64,000 nt of DNA from positions 1-64,000 of the forward strand of contig NZ_QOLB01000137.1 of assembly GCF_003333265.1 (NCBI RefSeq), given 5' to 3'. Source of the stretch: Candidatus Halocynthiibacter alkanivorans. Its GTDB lineage: Bacteria; Pseudomonadota; Alphaproteobacteria; Rhodobacterales; Rhodobacteraceae. Of the stretch, positions 25,834-35,905 are shown piece by piece. A model generated the notes under the pieces. The model was given only the letters and a program-made list of their open reading frames with translations, did not search any database and was not told where the DNA came from. How positions within the stretch are numbered: the stretch's first letter is position 1; the number at the start of each line of letters is the position of its first letter. Both the position numbers and the translations under genes were made by a program.

Positions 25834-27009
25834 ATGGCCGAAATGATGCAGACTCAGGCAGGCGACGCTGGTGCGTTCCGGGAGTTCGATCTCTCCCGTG
25901 TGCCCTCACCCTGTTTTGTCGTCGATGAGGTGGCGGTAGAGGGCAACCTGAAGGTGCTGGCCGATGTGGCTGATCGTTCTGGCGCTGTTGTGCTCTCCGC
26001 GCTCAAAGCATTTTCGATGTTTGCGCTCGCCCCCATGGTGTCACGGTATCTGAGCGGCACTTGCGCCTCCGGCCTTTTCGAGGCCCGCCTGGGGCGCGAA
26101 GAATACGGCGGTGAACTGGCCACCTACTGTGCCGGCTACAAGACCAGCGAGATCGATGAGATCATCGCGCTCAGCAACCATGTGATCTTCAACTCCGTGG
26201 CGCAGAAGGACCGCTTTCTGCCCCGTATCCGCGCCGCTGAGCGCCCGGTGCAGGTCGGTCTGCGCCTCAACCCGGAACATTCCGAGGGCGAGGTGGCCAG
26301 ATACGACCCCTGCGCCCCGTGCTCCCGTCTGGGAATGCCGGTGTCGCAACTGACGGCTGAGGCGCTCAACGGTGTTGACGGGCTGCATATGCACACGCTG
26401 TGTGAACAAGGCTTTGAGCCGCTGGCCCGCACCTGGGCCGCAGTGGAGCCAAAACTCGCGCCGTATCTGGGCCAGCTGAAATGGCTGAATTTTGGCGGCG
26501 GGCATCATATTACCCGTGACGATTATGACCGCGAAGCCCTGGTCAAGTTTATCCGCGATCTGCGTGAACGGACCGGGCTGACCATCTATCTGGAACCGGG
26601 CGAGGCGGTGGCGCTGGACGCGGGCATCCTGGTGGGTGAAGTGCTGGACCTGCCGCAAAACGGCATTGATCTGGCGATCACCGATATCTCCGCCACCTGC
26701 CATATGCCCGACGTGATTGAAGCCCCGTACCGCCCGGCGCTGCTGGATGAGCAGGAAAGTGGCCATCGTTACCGGTTGGGCGGGCCATCGTGCCTCGCGG
26801 GGGATGTGATCGGTGACTACACCTGGGCCAAACCGCTGGCGATCGGGGATCGTTTTGCTTTTCTCGATCAGGCGCATTATTCGATGGTGAAAACCAATAC
26901 GTTCAACGGGGTGGCTTTGCCTGCCATCGCCTTGTGGAACAGCGACACTGACGATCTGCGCATGGTGCGCGAATTTTCTTACGACGATTTCAAATCCCGG
27001 CTTTCGTGA
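25834..27009 (+). CDS. nspC: carboxynorspermidine/carboxyspermidine decarboxylase
   Basis: This 391-residue PLP enzyme of the alanine-racemase fold removes the carboxylate from carboxyspermidine to give spermidine. K58 in SALKAFSMF is the Schiff-base lysine, GGGHHITRDDYD is the phosphate-binding region, HTLCEQ and the DISATCHMPDVIEAPYRP segment carry conserved active-site residues. The ATG at 25834 is preceded by AAAGGA; the same frame is open far upstream but there lies inside the GNAT gene. agmatinase follows eight bases later. Confidence 0.93.
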   Translation: MAEMMQTQAGDAGAFREFDLSRVPSPCFVVDEVAVEGNLKVLADVADRSGAVVLSALKAFSMFALAPMVSRYLSGTCASGLFEARLGREEYGGELATYCAGYKTSEIDEIIALSNHVIFNSVAQKDRFLPRIRAAERPVQVGLRLNPEHSEGEVARYDPCAPCSRLGMPVSQLTAEALNGVDGLHMHTLCEQGFEPLARTWAAVEPKLAPYLGQLKWLNFGGGHHITRDDYDREALVKFIRDLRERTGLTIYLEPGEAVALDAGILVGEVLDLPQNGIDLAITDISATCHMPDVIEAPYRPALLDEQESGHRYRLGGPSCLAGDVIGDYTWAKPLAIGDRFAFLDQAHYSMVKTNTFNGVALPAIALWNSDTDDLRMVREFSYDDFKSRLS

Positions 27010-27016
27010 GGCGCTT

Positions 27017-27865
27017 ATGACCATTTTTCTCGACAGTGAACTGACTGGTGCTGAACGCTCAGAAACCGCCCGCTTCCGGGTGATCCCGATGCCGCTGGAG
27101 CGCACAGTCTCCTACGGTTCCGGCACCGCGCTGGGGCCCGCGGCCATCATTGAGGCTTCAAACGAGCTCGAGCGTCTGTGCAACGGTATTGAGCCCTGCG
27201 CCAGCGGTGTCTTTACCGAGGCGCCGGTGGACTGTACCGGGCCGATGCCTGAGGTTATGGAACGGCTCGCCGCCCGCACAGAGGCGGCGGTGATTGCCGG
27301 TCAGATCCCGGTGACCCTGGGCGGGGAACATTCGCTGTCTTATGGTGCGGTCACCGGCGTGGCGCGTGCGCTGGGAAAACCTGTGGGCATTGTGCAGATC
27401 GACGCTCATGCCGACCTGCGTGTGGCCTATCAGGGCAACAAACATTCCCACGCCTCCGTGATGCATCTGCTGAGTGAAGCGGGCGTGCGCCTGGCCCAGT
27501 TCGGCGTGCGCGCCCTGTGTCAGCAGGAAGTGGACAGCCGCGTGGCCAACAATGTGTTCTATGTCGATGCCGAAGAGCTGGTCACCGGCAATGTGCTGGC
27601 CGTAGATCTGCCCGACGATTTCCCCGAGTTGGTCTATGTCTCCTTTGACGTGGACGGGCTCGACCCCTCGCAAATGCCGGCGACCGGCACGCCTGTGCCC
27701 GGCGGGCTTGGTTATTATCAGGCGCTGCGGCTTGTGGAACATGCGCTTAAAGGCCGGCGCTGTGTTGGTCTGGACGTGGTGGAGCTTGCACCCGACGGCA
27801 ACGCCGCCTGGGATTTTACGGCCGCCCAGATCACCTACCGGCTGATGGCGGCGGCGCTGGCGTAA
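27017..27865 (+). CDS. speB: agmatinase
   Basis: This 282-residue ureohydrolase converts agmatine to putrescine and urea. The manganese ligands are in GGEHS, DAHADLR and SFDVDGLDPS, all three signatures of the arginase/agmatinase family, and PATGTPVPGG follows as expected. It completes the operon's route arginine, agmatine, putrescine, carboxyspermidine, spermidine, and is the last gene before a hairpin at 27928-27965. Confidence 0.93.
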   Translation: MTIFLDSELTGAERSETARFRVIPMPLERTVSYGSGTALGPAAIIEASNELERLCNGIEPCASGVFTEAPVDCTGPMPEVMERLAARTEAAVIAGQIPVTLGGEHSLSYGAVTGVARALGKPVGIVQIDAHADLRVAYQGNKHSHASVMHLLSEAGVRLAQFGVRALCQQEVDSRVANNVFYVDAEELVTGNVLAVDLPDDFPELVYVSFDVDGLDPSQMPATGTPVPGGLGYYQALRLVEHALKGRRCVGLDVVELAPDGNAAWDFTAAQITYRLMAAALA

Positions 27866-27927
27866 CTGCGCCTCACCGCTGCCATGAAGCAGGGCGCCCC
27901 GGCGACGGTAACACATTGCTGGATTTG

Positions 27928-27965
27928 GGGCCCGGAGCGTCCCCGACGTTTCTTTCGCCGGGCCC
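27928..27965 (+). terminator. hairpin after the polyamine operon
   Basis: Perfect 8-bp arms GGGCCCGG (27928-27935) and CCGGGCCC (27958-27965) enclose a 22-base loop, 62 bases after the speB stop. It is followed by TTGCCTT, not a clean U-run, so termination is likely but not certain. Confidence 0.45.
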
Positions 27966-28104
27966 TTGCCTTAGCAAGCATTCCTGTTGTGTTGCTCACC
28001 CTTGAACCCGGCTAAGTCATTGTCAAAAAGATATTCTTCTCTTGCTGGCGCTTCGTGTTCTCGATATGTTCTTGCCAACTGAAGAGCAAAAGACAGGACA
28101 TCAA

Positions 28105-28509
28105 ATGATCAAGGGAAGCTGCCTCTGTGGAAAAGTGAAGTTTCACATTTCGGGCGAACCATATTCATTGAGCTATTGCCACTGTTCGAGATGCCGCAAA
28201 GCTGCGGGTGTATTTTCCGCAGTTCTGATCGGGAAGGCCGATGATCTTCTGATCACAGAAGGACAAGAAGAGATCGCCAAATTCACCACCGGATCAGAGT
28301 CGAAGTTTGAGCGCTGTTTTTGCAAGGAATGCGGCACCTCTTTGGGCGACATGGCCAGTGGTGATGTATATGTGATCGCGGCCTCCGCGCTGGACGATGA
28401 TCCAAAAATACGGCCGACGGTTCATATCCATACCGCGTCAAAACCTGACTGGTATGAGATCGTTGATGACTTGAAGAAATTCGAAGGCGACTACATCCCT
28501 GAGAAATGA
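28105..28509 (+). CDS. GFA family protein (glutathione-dependent formaldehyde-activating fold)
   Basis: This 134-residue zinc protein has three Cys clusters of the GFA fold: GSCLCGKVKFH, CHCSRCRKAAG and CFCKECGTSLG. Most members lack proven formaldehyde activity, so only a zinc-binding, possibly glutathione-linked role can be claimed. The ATG at 28105 follows AGGA; the frame extends to 28042 without similarity. It stands alone and ends before a strong terminator. Confidence 0.87.
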   Translation: MIKGSCLCGKVKFHISGEPYSLSYCHCSRCRKAAGVFSAVLIGKADDLLITEGQEEIAKFTTGSESKFERCFCKECGTSLGDMASGDVYVIAASALDDDPKIRPTVHIHTASKPDWYEIVDDLKKFEGDYIPEK

Positions 28510-28569
28510 GCTTCTGCTTTGTCCTTAAAACAGAGCAATACAGCAAAGCGGACACTGGTCGAAATTCGG

Positions 28570-28596
28570 AAAACCGAAGTCCCATCTTCGGTTTTT
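28570..28596 (+). terminator. rho-independent terminator after the GFA gene
   Basis: A 10-bp perfect stem, AAAACCGAAG (28570-28579) with CTTCGGTTTT (28586-28595), has a 6-base loop and a T-run on the plus strand. It lies 60 bases beyond the stop codon. Confidence 0.8.
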
Positions 28597-28660
28597 CACT
28601 GATGTGTTGCTGCAGGACACAACTCTCGAAAGCTCTGTTCGGCCTTGATGTGTTAAATCG

Positions 28661-28692
28661 AACGCCCGCCAGGGGATGTCCCGGCGGGCGTT
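28661..28692 (-). terminator. strong hairpin downstream of the RND pump operon
   Basis: A 10-bp perfect stem, AACGCCCGCC with GGCGGGCGTT, extends inward through GGG/CCC pairs. It lies 52 bases beyond the stop of the permease gene on the minus strand and is followed there by CGATTTAAC, a weak U-stretch. Confidence 0.5.
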
Positions 28693-28744
28693 GCGTGCGT
28701 GTCAAAAGTTCTGGAATGCGCCCCGGGGGCAGGGCGCCTATTTT

Positions 28745-31700
28745 TTATTCCGCAGCTCGCAGCCCGGCTTCTTTGGGCACGGCGACCGGGGCCGGGGTCT
28801 CTTCAAAGTCCCAGATGATCTCCGGATGTTTCACTTTTCTGGCAGCGCGGCGCAGCGCATTATCCCGTGCCTCACTGCTGTTCCGCCCCATCGAGAGGGC
28901 TTTCAGGATCGAGAAGGACCGGTAGGCACCGGCCGAGGCCCAGACCCGCAGCGCCAACATCGACGGCGTGAATATCAGCGTCAGCACCGTCGCAATGCCA
29001 AGGCCAAACACCACCGCCGTCGCCAGTTGTTTCCAGAACGACGCGGTCGGGCTGTCGATGGAATAGCCGCCGTTAATGAAATCAAGGCTCAGCCCGAACA
29101 TCATCGGCGCCAGCCCCGCCATGGTGGTCAGCGTGGTCAGCAGCACCGGACGGATGCGGGTTTCCACCGTGCGGGTGATCGCCTCAATGCGCGGCATATA
29201 GGTGGCGTATTCCTGATAGGTGTCGATCAGAACGATGTTGTTGTTCACCACAATGCCCGCCAGCGCCACGATGCCGGTGCCGGTCATGATCACCGAGAAG
29301 GGCTGCCCCATCACCAGCATGCCGATCAACACACCGGCAGAGGACAGAACCACCGCCAGCAGCACCAGCACGGAATTGTAGAAACTGTTGAACTGCGCCA
29401 GCAGGATGATGAACATCAGCCCCAGCGCGCCGGCAAAAGCGGTGGCGAGAAAGGCCATGGAATCGGCTTCTTCTTCCTGGTCGCCCTTCCATTCCCACTC
29501 AACACCCTGCGGCAATTCGACGGTCTGCAGCCAGGCCGTCAGCGTTTCGATGCGTTCATTGGCGGTGACCGGAACCTGCGAAGCAAACCCGTCGGCTTCC
29601 AGTTGTGCCTGCAATTCGGTGTCCGTCTCGTAGCCCGCTGCGGCCACAATACGCGTCTCGCCGTCGCTTTCACGGGTGAGTATCACCAGGTCGCTGGCAA
29701 CAGCGGCTTTGACGTCGAAATAGCGTTGCTGGTCCACCCGGCTGATCTGTGCCAGCGACGGCACTGGTTCGCGCGAGATGAAGTTGGACAGCGGCACCAG
29801 TCCGCCACCGGTACGGACCTTGAGGGAGTCGAGTGTGGACAGTACCCGGTATTCTTCCGGCAGGCGCACGCGGATTTCGATTTCCTCATCCGAGCTGTCC
29901 ACCCGCATGGTGTCGAGCAAAATGCCGCGCGTCACGAGCTGAACCATCGCTCCTACTGAGGCCACATTGGCGCCATACCGACCGGCTTTTTCCACGTCGA
30001 CGTTAATCTGCCAGTCAATGCCCGGCAGCGGCAGGCTGTCTTCGACATCGATCAGCGCAGGCGTTTCGTCAAAGCGGGCGCGCATCATCAGAGTGGCTTC
30101 TTCCAGGCGGTCCCAAATGTCGCCTTTCAGGCGCAATTGCACCGGTTTCGCCGACGCCGGGCCGTTGGACAGCTTGAGGATCTCGGCGTAAATGCCGGGC
30201 AGCGCTGCGAATTTTTCTTCCAATTGCGCCAGTACAAAATTGCCCTCGTATTCCGGGTCCAGCCCGGAGCGCTCAAAAATCCACCAGTTGCCGTTGCTGA
30301 CACTGGGGCGGTCGTCCCAGGGGATCAGTTCAACCTGGATCTGGCCAATGGAATCGTTCGGACCAGACGCGCCGCCGGTATTGGAGTTTAAGCCACCGTC
30401 GCCGGCAAAGCTGAAGGCGTTGGACACCCCTTTCTGGGCCAGAATGATGTCTTCAACCTGGCGCACATAGCGATCTTTTTCCGTCAAAGACAGATTGCCG
30501 CGCGCCCGTACAAATACAATCGCCTGTTCCGGGTCACTGCCGCCGATAAACTCGGTGCCGTTGTTGTTCTCGCCGTAATAACCGAAGGTGGCGACAACCA
30601 TGAAGATCACGGTGCCAATCGCCACCAGCGGCATCACCGGGTTGCCCGATATCAGGTGAATGAACCAGCCAAATCTTGTGCGTCTGTAACCGGCTTTCAC
30701 CGCTTTGGGTTTGCGTTTGATTTTGGCAGCACCCAGGGTGATGGAGCCCAGACAGGCGGAGATCACAAACATGATGGCGCCTGGGATCATACCTTTTGCG
30801 CCTTCGGCAATGGGTTCACCGCCAAACAAATAACCCGGATTGATGGTCTGCAGTGCGGAGGTGAAAATCAGGAAAAGCGACCCGATCGCCAGAAGAACCC
30901 GCACCAGCCAGGGCAGGCGTTGTTCCAGCACAGCTGAACTGCCCTCAAAAAACCGGCTCATCCGGCCGGCAACACCGCCCATAACCGGCACATAGATCAG
31001 CGCCACTATCATCGAGGCCGATAGCACAAAGATGATGGTGATCGGCAGCATTTTCATGAATTCGCCGGCGACACCGGGCCAGAACAGCATCGGCAAAAAG
31101 GCACAGAGCGTCGTCGCGGTTGACGAAACAACCGGCCAGAACATGCGTTTGGCGGCTTCCAGATAGGCGGACATCGGGCCGGCGCCCTCGCGGATACGGC
31201 GGTCGGCATATTCAACGATGACGATGGCGCCATCCACCAGCATGCCCACCGCAAGGATCAGGCCGAACATCACCATATTGGAAATTGTAATGCCCATCGC
31301 CCCCAGCATGATAAAGCTCAACAGGAACGAGGTCGGGATCGAAAACCCCACCAGCAGCGCCGAGCGGCTGCCCAATGAGGCCAGCACCACCACCATCACC
31401 AGCGCAATCGCGGTCATCACTGCACCTTCAAGCTGACGCACCATGCTTTTGACCTGGGTGGACTGATCGTTGGACACGCCGGTCTGGACCGCCTGTTGCA
31501 GGTCAGAAGACCAGGTCGCGCGTTCCACTGACAGCGCTTCACGCACCGCAGCGGCGGTGTCGATGATGTTGTAGCCTTTGCGTTTGACCACCTGCAGCGC
31601 CACGGTGGTGACACCGTTGAACCGTGCGGTTCCGGCACGGTCTTCAAACGTCAGCCGGATGTCCGCCAGATCCGAGAGCCGGATCACCCGGTCGCCGTTG

Positions 31701-32437
31701 ACCTTGACCGGCAGCGCGTAAATATCTTCCAGCCCGTCAAAAGACGAGGGGATCTTGACGGCGAAACTGCCCTGTTCGGTTTCGATCTCACCCGCAGCAA
31801 TCAACTGGTTATTGTTGCTGATCACGTCAATCAGCTCCACCGCAGTGACGTCATAAGCCTCAAGCCGCAAGGGATCGATGGTCACCTCGACCATTTCATC
31901 GCGCTGCCCGGTCAGCGAGGCTTCCAGCACTGAATCCAACCCTTCAAGCCGGTCCTGAAGGTCTTTCGCCACCCGTACCAGGGTGCGTTCGGGCACTTCA
32001 CCGGTCAGATTGACGATAACAATGGGAAAAGCAGAGAAATTCACCTCGTTGATCGAGTATTTATCGGCGCCGTCCGGGAAATCGGCCTCAACCGTATTCA
32101 TCTTGTCGCGGGTATCAGCGAGGATTTTGGTTTTGTCCCAGCCAAATTCAAATTCCAGCTGGACCCCGGCGTAACCTTCGGCAGCAATGCCACCAATGGA
32201 TTTCAAACCGTCAAGATCCGACAGTTCGGTTTCCATCGGTTTGGTCAGGAGTTTTTCCGCGTCTTCTGCCGAAATGCCGGGAAAGGGCACCGAGATGAAC
32301 AACATCGGGATTTCGATATCCGGCTCACCCTCTTTGGGCAGGGTGATATAGGTGGCAATCCCGGCGACCAGGGTCAGCGCAATAAAGGCAAGGACCATGC
32401 GCGCCCTGGTGCCAGCCCAGTCAATGATGCTGCTCAT
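28745..32437 (-). CDS. RND efflux transporter permease subunit
   Basis: This 1230-residue inner-membrane pump has the duplicated RND architecture with two large periplasmic loops. TM4 carries LAVGMLVDGAIVIVEYADRR with one Asp of the proton relay. The TM10 region is ALAGIVVNNNIVLIDTYQE, with Asn where AcrB has the relay lysine. Two extra hydrophobic segments sit in the middle (about residues 520-590), and a charged C-terminal tail of about 60 residues follows the last membrane helix, which explains the length over the usual 1030-1050. It overlaps the adaptor stop codon by four bases. The substrate is unknown and no outer-membrane TolC gene is adjacent. Confidence 0.92.
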   Translation of the reverse strand: MSSIIDWAGTRARMVLAFIALTLVAGIATYITLPKEGEPDIEIPMLFISVPFPGISAEDAEKLLTKPMETELSDLDGLKSIGGIAAEGYAGVQLEFEFGWDKTKILADTRDKMNTVEADFPDGADKYSINEVNFSAFPIVIVNLTGEVPERTLVRVAKDLQDRLEGLDSVLEASLTGQRDEMVEVTIDPLRLEAYDVTAVELIDVISNNNQLIAAGEIETEQGSFAVKIPSSFDGLEDIYALPVKVNGDRVIRLSDLADIRLTFEDRAGTARFNGVTTVALQVVKRKGYNIIDTAAAVREALSVERATWSSDLQQAVQTGVSNDQSTQVKSMVRQLEGAVMTAIALVMVVVLASLGSRSALLVGFSIPTSFLLSFIMLGAMGITISNMVMFGLILAVGMLVDGAIVIVEYADRRIREGAGPMSAYLEAAKRMFWPVVSSTATTLCAFLPMLFWPGVAGEFMKMLPITIIFVLSASMIVALIYVPVMGGVAGRMSRFFEGSSAVLEQRLPWLVRVLLAIGSLFLIFTSALQTINPGYLFGGEPIAEGAKGMIPGAIMFVISACLGSITLGAAKIKRKPKAVKAGYRRTRFGWFIHLISGNPVMPLVAIGTVIFMVVATFGYYGENNNGTEFIGGSDPEQAIVFVRARGNLSLTEKDRYVRQVEDIILAQKGVSNAFSFAGDGGLNSNTGGASGPNDSIGQIQVELIPWDDRPSVSNGNWWIFERSGLDPEYEGNFVLAQLEEKFAALPGIYAEILKLSNGPASAKPVQLRLKGDIWDRLEEATLMMRARFDETPALIDVEDSLPLPGIDWQINVDVEKAGRYGANVASVGAMVQLVTRGILLDTMRVDSSDEEIEIRVRLPEEYRVLSTLDSLKVRTGGGLVPLSNFISREPVPSLAQISRVDQQRYFDVKAAVASDLVILTRESDGETRIVAAAGYETDTELQAQLEADGFASQVPVTANERIETLTAWLQTVELPQGVEWEWKGDQEEEADSMAFLATAFAGALGLMFIILLAQFNSFYNSVLVLLAVVLSSAGVLIGMLVMGQPFSVIMTGTGIVALAGIVVNNNIVLIDTYQEYATYMPRIEAITRTVETRIRPVLLTTLTTMAGLAPMMFGLSLDFINGGYSIDSPTASFWKQLATAVVFGLGIATVLTLIFTPSMLALRVWASAGAYRSFSILKALSMGRNSSEARDNALRRAARKVKHPEIIWDFEETPAPVAVPKEAGLRAAE

Positions 32438-33552
32438 TGAGTCAGCTCCTGGTATGTGGGCAGTACTTTCACGCCCTGGGTGACGTATTCCTGACCCACT
32501 GTAATCACATCCGCTTCCGTGGGCAGACCTGAGATCCAGATACCTTCAGTGGTGTCGCGCAGCGCTTCAACCGGCACAAATTCCACGATATTACCCTCCG
32601 CTACGATGCGCACGCCCAATTCGCCCTCATTATTTAGGGTAAGCGCGGACTGCGGCAACAAATGGGCCAGCTGCCCCTCAGCGGATATGGCGATTTCAGC
32701 GGTCAGACCGGCACGTACCGCCTGATCGGGATTGGCAACTTCGATCTCAACCCGGAAGGTGCGGGTGGCCTCATCTGAGGAGCGCGCCAGATAGGTGACT
32801 TCGCCAACAAGTTCGCGCCCGGACAGAAGCCGTCCGCCAGCGAGTGCACCAGGGGTGACCCGGTCGACTTCTGATTCTGAGACAAATCCGACAATCCGGA
32901 TCGGGTCCAGCTGAATGATCGAGGCACAGGTGCCACCGGTGCTGACAAACTCACCAAGCTCGGCTGTGTCGGTATCCAGCAGACCCGCAAACGGCGCGGT
33001 GATGGTCAGACGCCCGATTTCCTGCTCGGCGGCTTTTACTGCGGCTATGGCGCTTTCAAGGCCGGCGCGCGCCGTGATAACCCTTGTCTGGGAGGCATAA
33101 CCGCCCTGTGACAGTTTCAGCGCCTGATCGACTTCGACCTGAGCGGCAGCACGCCGTGCGGTCGCTTCCAGCAATGCGGCAGCTCGGATGCCCGGGTCCA
33201 GCTCACACAGGATCTGCCCGGTGCTTACGTAGGTGCCTTTGGACAAGGGGCTGCTCACCACCCGCGCAGTGGTTTCGGCGCGCACAATGACCGAGCGTGC
33301 CGCTTCGGTCCGGCCGCGCAGCACCACCGCACCGTCGATCTGACGGGCCACAGATTTGCGGGCAACCACAGAGACCGCATCCGTGGCACTGTCTGCGGCA
33401 GGGACGCTGTCCGCTGTTTCAGAGAGCTGGGCGGTGGCGGCGGCGCCGTCGTCAGAGCCAGACGCGAATTCGATCAGGGCATCGCGTTGAAAGATAACAA
33501 AAAACAGCGTGGTGATGACCAGGGCAGCGGTCAGAACGGGGAAAATGCGCAT
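32434..33552 (-). CDS. RND efflux periplasmic adaptor (membrane fusion protein)
   Basis: This 372-residue protein has an N-terminal membrane anchor (MRIFPVLTAALVITTLFFVIF) and the HlyD/AcrA series of lipoyl half-motifs, an alpha-hairpin (about residues 130-170) and beta-barrel (FAGLLDTDTAELGEFVSTGG). It links the permease to an outer-membrane channel. The start at 33552 puts the membrane segment first; the upstream extension to 33624 is doubtful. It is translationally coupled to the permease. Confidence 0.9.
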   Translation of the reverse strand: MRIFPVLTAALVITTLFFVIFQRDALIEFASGSDDGAAATAQLSETADSVPAADSATDAVSVVARKSVARQIDGAVVLRGRTEAARSVIVRAETTARVVSSPLSKGTYVSTGQILCELDPGIRAAALLEATARRAAAQVEVDQALKLSQGGYASQTRVITARAGLESAIAAVKAAEQEIGRLTITAPFAGLLDTDTAELGEFVSTGGTCASIIQLDPIRIVGFVSESEVDRVTPGALAGGRLLSGRELVGEVTYLARSSDEATRTFRVEIEVANPDQAVRAGLTAEIAISAEGQLAHLLPQSALTLNNEGELGVRIVAEGNIVEFVPVEALRDTTEGIWISGLPTEADVITVGQEYVTQGVKVLPTYQELTQ

Positions 33553-33774
33553 TGTGGCCTCGACAGGACAGATTGGAAAAAGTGTAAATAGGCGTAACAT
33601 TGGGCTACATAAGAAAGCTTTCAAAGCGATTCAAGGCTGTTGCCGGATTTCGGACGTTCTGTCGCGAAAGCCGGCGCTTTATTTGTGAAGCACCAAGTCT
33701 GACGCAACGGACCCTTGGCAGGGGGGGTGCTTCACGTTATGACAGGCGTCGAAACAATTGCCATGAGGCCGATG

Positions 33775-34410
33775 ATGAGTAATCCGGAAAGCTTTATTGA
33801 TGAGGTGAACGACGAGGTTCGCCGCGACAATCTCTATAAATCACTCCGCCGCTATGGTTGGATCGGCATTGTCGCCGTGGTTGCCCTTGTCGGGGGCGCC
33901 AGCTGGAATGAGTGGAACAAGTCCAATCAGGAGGCCGCGGCCCAGGCGCTGGGGGATGCGGTTCTGTCCGCAATGGACACCGAGGGCGCCGCCGGGCTTG
34001 AGGCTGTCGCGGCCGACGGGGCTGCGGCTTCGGTACTGGCTTTGCTTGCCGCCGCGCGGTCTGACGAAAGCGATGCTGCCGCTGCTGCCCGTGAGGCGCT
34101 CAGCGCCCTGGCCGCTGATCTGAACGCCGATGCGGTGTACCGCGATCTGGCCGCGCTGAAACTGGTGATGCTGACCGCAGGCGAAACACCCGCGTCCGAA
34201 CGGATCACCGCACTGACGCCTCTCGCCGCACCCGGCGCGCCATACCGGCTGCTGGCAGAAGAGCAAATCGCCCTGGCTGAGGCAGAAGCCGGGGATGTTG
34301 AGGCAGCGATTTCCCGCCTCAATCTGCTCAACGATGACAGCGAAGCAACAGCGGGCTTGCGCCAGCGCGCCAGCCAGTTGATTGTGGCGCTTGGCGGTTC
34401 GGTAGAATAA
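33775..34410 (+). CDS. YfgM-like membrane-anchored TPR protein
   Basis: This 211-residue protein starts with a cytoplasmic segment SFIDEVNDEVRRDNLYK, a single membrane helix (about residues 28-46), then an Ala-rich periplasmic helical domain ending in TPR-like repeats. This is the layout of YfgM, the SecYEG-associated chaperone factor that precedes bamB in many proteobacteria, and the same order yfgM-bamB-der is seen here. GAGG lies six bases before the ATG at 33775 (an adjacent ATG at 33772 is equally possible). Confidence 0.8.
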   Translation: MSNPESFIDEVNDEVRRDNLYKSLRRYGWIGIVAVVALVGGASWNEWNKSNQEAAAQALGDAVLSAMDTEGAAGLEAVAADGAAASVLALLAAARSDESDAAAAAREALSALAADLNADAVYRDLAALKLVMLTAGETPASERITALTPLAAPGAPYRLLAEEQIALAEAEAGDVEAAISRLNLLNDDSEATAGLRQRASQLIVALGGSVE

Positions 34411-34489
34411 CCAGGATTGGCGGCGCAATTGATCTGCGCAGCCAGCCCGTGCCATCGGCACAGGTACAGACGATGAATACGAGGGGGGC

Positions 34490-35809
34490 ATGCGAGTGTT
34501 GCAAAAGAAAACAGCCGGTGGACTGGCGCTGATTTTGCTGCTTGCGGCATGTGGCGGCGCCAATCAGGAAGTTATCCTGCCCGGTGAACGGCTTGACCTG
34601 CGTGGCGGCGATGTGGCCGCGACCACCGTCGCCAGCAAAAGCCAGGCGATCAGGCTGCCCAAACAAATCATCAATGATGCCTGGACCCACCGCGCCGGCA
34701 ATCAGTCCCATTCCATTCAACACCCTGCTTTTGGCGAGACTGCAACGCTGGCCTGGAGCGCAGATATCGGCGAAGGCAACAGCCGCAAACAGCGCATTAC
34801 TGCCGATCCGGTGGCAGAGGATGGCCGGATTTTCACCCTCGACGCTCAGGCCCGTGTCACCGCAACCTCGACATCCGGTCAGACGTTGTGGACCGCAGAT
34901 CTGACCCCTCCCGGCGAAAGCGCCGGCGATGCGTCTGGCGGCGGCCTGGCAGTGCTGCATGGCAAGCTTTACATCACCACCGGGTTCGGTGCGCTCACCG
35001 CGCTTGACGCTGCCAGCGGCGAACTGATTTGGCGTCAGCAGCTTGAATCTGCCGCATCCGGTGCGCCGACAGTCTATGAGGGCACCGTTTATGTGGTCTC
35101 TAATGACAGCCGCGCCTGGGCGATTGACACTGAGGACGGCCGGGTGCGCTGGCAGCGTCCCGGTGTGGCGTCTGCCGCCGGTGTTGTTGGCGGTGCCGGC
35201 CCGGCAGTGAACCGGCGCATTGTGGTCTTCCCGACCTCCTCTGGTGAGATCGTGACCAGTTTCCGCAAAGGCGGCGTTCAGCTCTGGGCGGGCACGGTGT
35301 CCGGTCAGCGCAAAGGGCGCGCCTATGCCAATGTCTCAGACATCACCGCCGACCCGGTGATTATTGGCGATACCATCTATGCCGGCAATCAATCCGGTCG
35401 TGTTGTGGCGATGGATACCACCACTGGTGAACGCAAGTGGACCGCGCGCGAAGGCGCCTACAGCCCGCTGTGGATCACTGGCGGATCGGTATTCCTCGTA
35501 TCCGATCAGGGTGAACTGGTGCGGCTGTCAGCCCGCACGGGTGAACGTATCTGGGGCACGCAACTGCCTTATTTCGAGACCGCAAAAATCAAAAAACGCA
35601 AAGCGATCTATGCCAACTTTGGTCCGGTTTTGGCCGGTGGTCAGCTTTGGGTGGCGTCTTCTGACGGGATGCTGCGGGCGTTTTCACCGGAAGACGGCGC
35701 GTTGAGCCAGCAAAGCGATCTGCCTGGTGGGGCCAGCACCAATCCGATTGTTGTCGATCAGGTGCTCTATGTGGTCAGCGCTGACGGTAAACTGCTCGCC
35801 TACCGCTGA
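34490..35809 (+). CDS. bamB: outer membrane assembly factor BamB
   Basis: This 439-residue lipoprotein (lipobox LLLAAC, Cys21) is an eight-bladed PQQ-type beta-propeller with repeated LDAASGELIWRQQ-like and MDTTTGERKWT-like blades. It is part of the BAM complex that inserts outer-membrane proteins. It is 80 bases after the YfgM-like gene and 97 bases before der, the gene order typical of proteobacteria. A Ser/Gln-rich linker of about 50 residues precedes the propeller. Confidence 0.93.
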   Translation: MRVLQKKTAGGLALILLLAACGGANQEVILPGERLDLRGGDVAATTVASKSQAIRLPKQIINDAWTHRAGNQSHSIQHPAFGETATLAWSADIGEGNSRKQRITADPVAEDGRIFTLDAQARVTATSTSGQTLWTADLTPPGESAGDASGGGLAVLHGKLYITTGFGALTALDAASGELIWRQQLESAASGAPTVYEGTVYVVSNDSRAWAIDTEDGRVRWQRPGVASAAGVVGGAGPAVNRRIVVFPTSSGEIVTSFRKGGVQLWAGTVSGQRKGRAYANVSDITADPVIIGDTIYAGNQSGRVVAMDTTTGERKWTAREGAYSPLWITGGSVFLVSDQGELVRLSARTGERIWGTQLPYFETAKIKKRKAIYANFGPVLAGGQLWVASSDGMLRAFSPEDGALSQQSDLPGGASTNPIVVDQVLYVVSADGKLLAYR

Positions 35810-35905
35810 GAGCGGACGACAATTTCAACAATATGACGGTTCGCCCTTTCCGGCGGGCCGTCTTTGGTGTATCTGCGCGTCTTCAACTGCGCGCCTGAGG
35901 GTATC

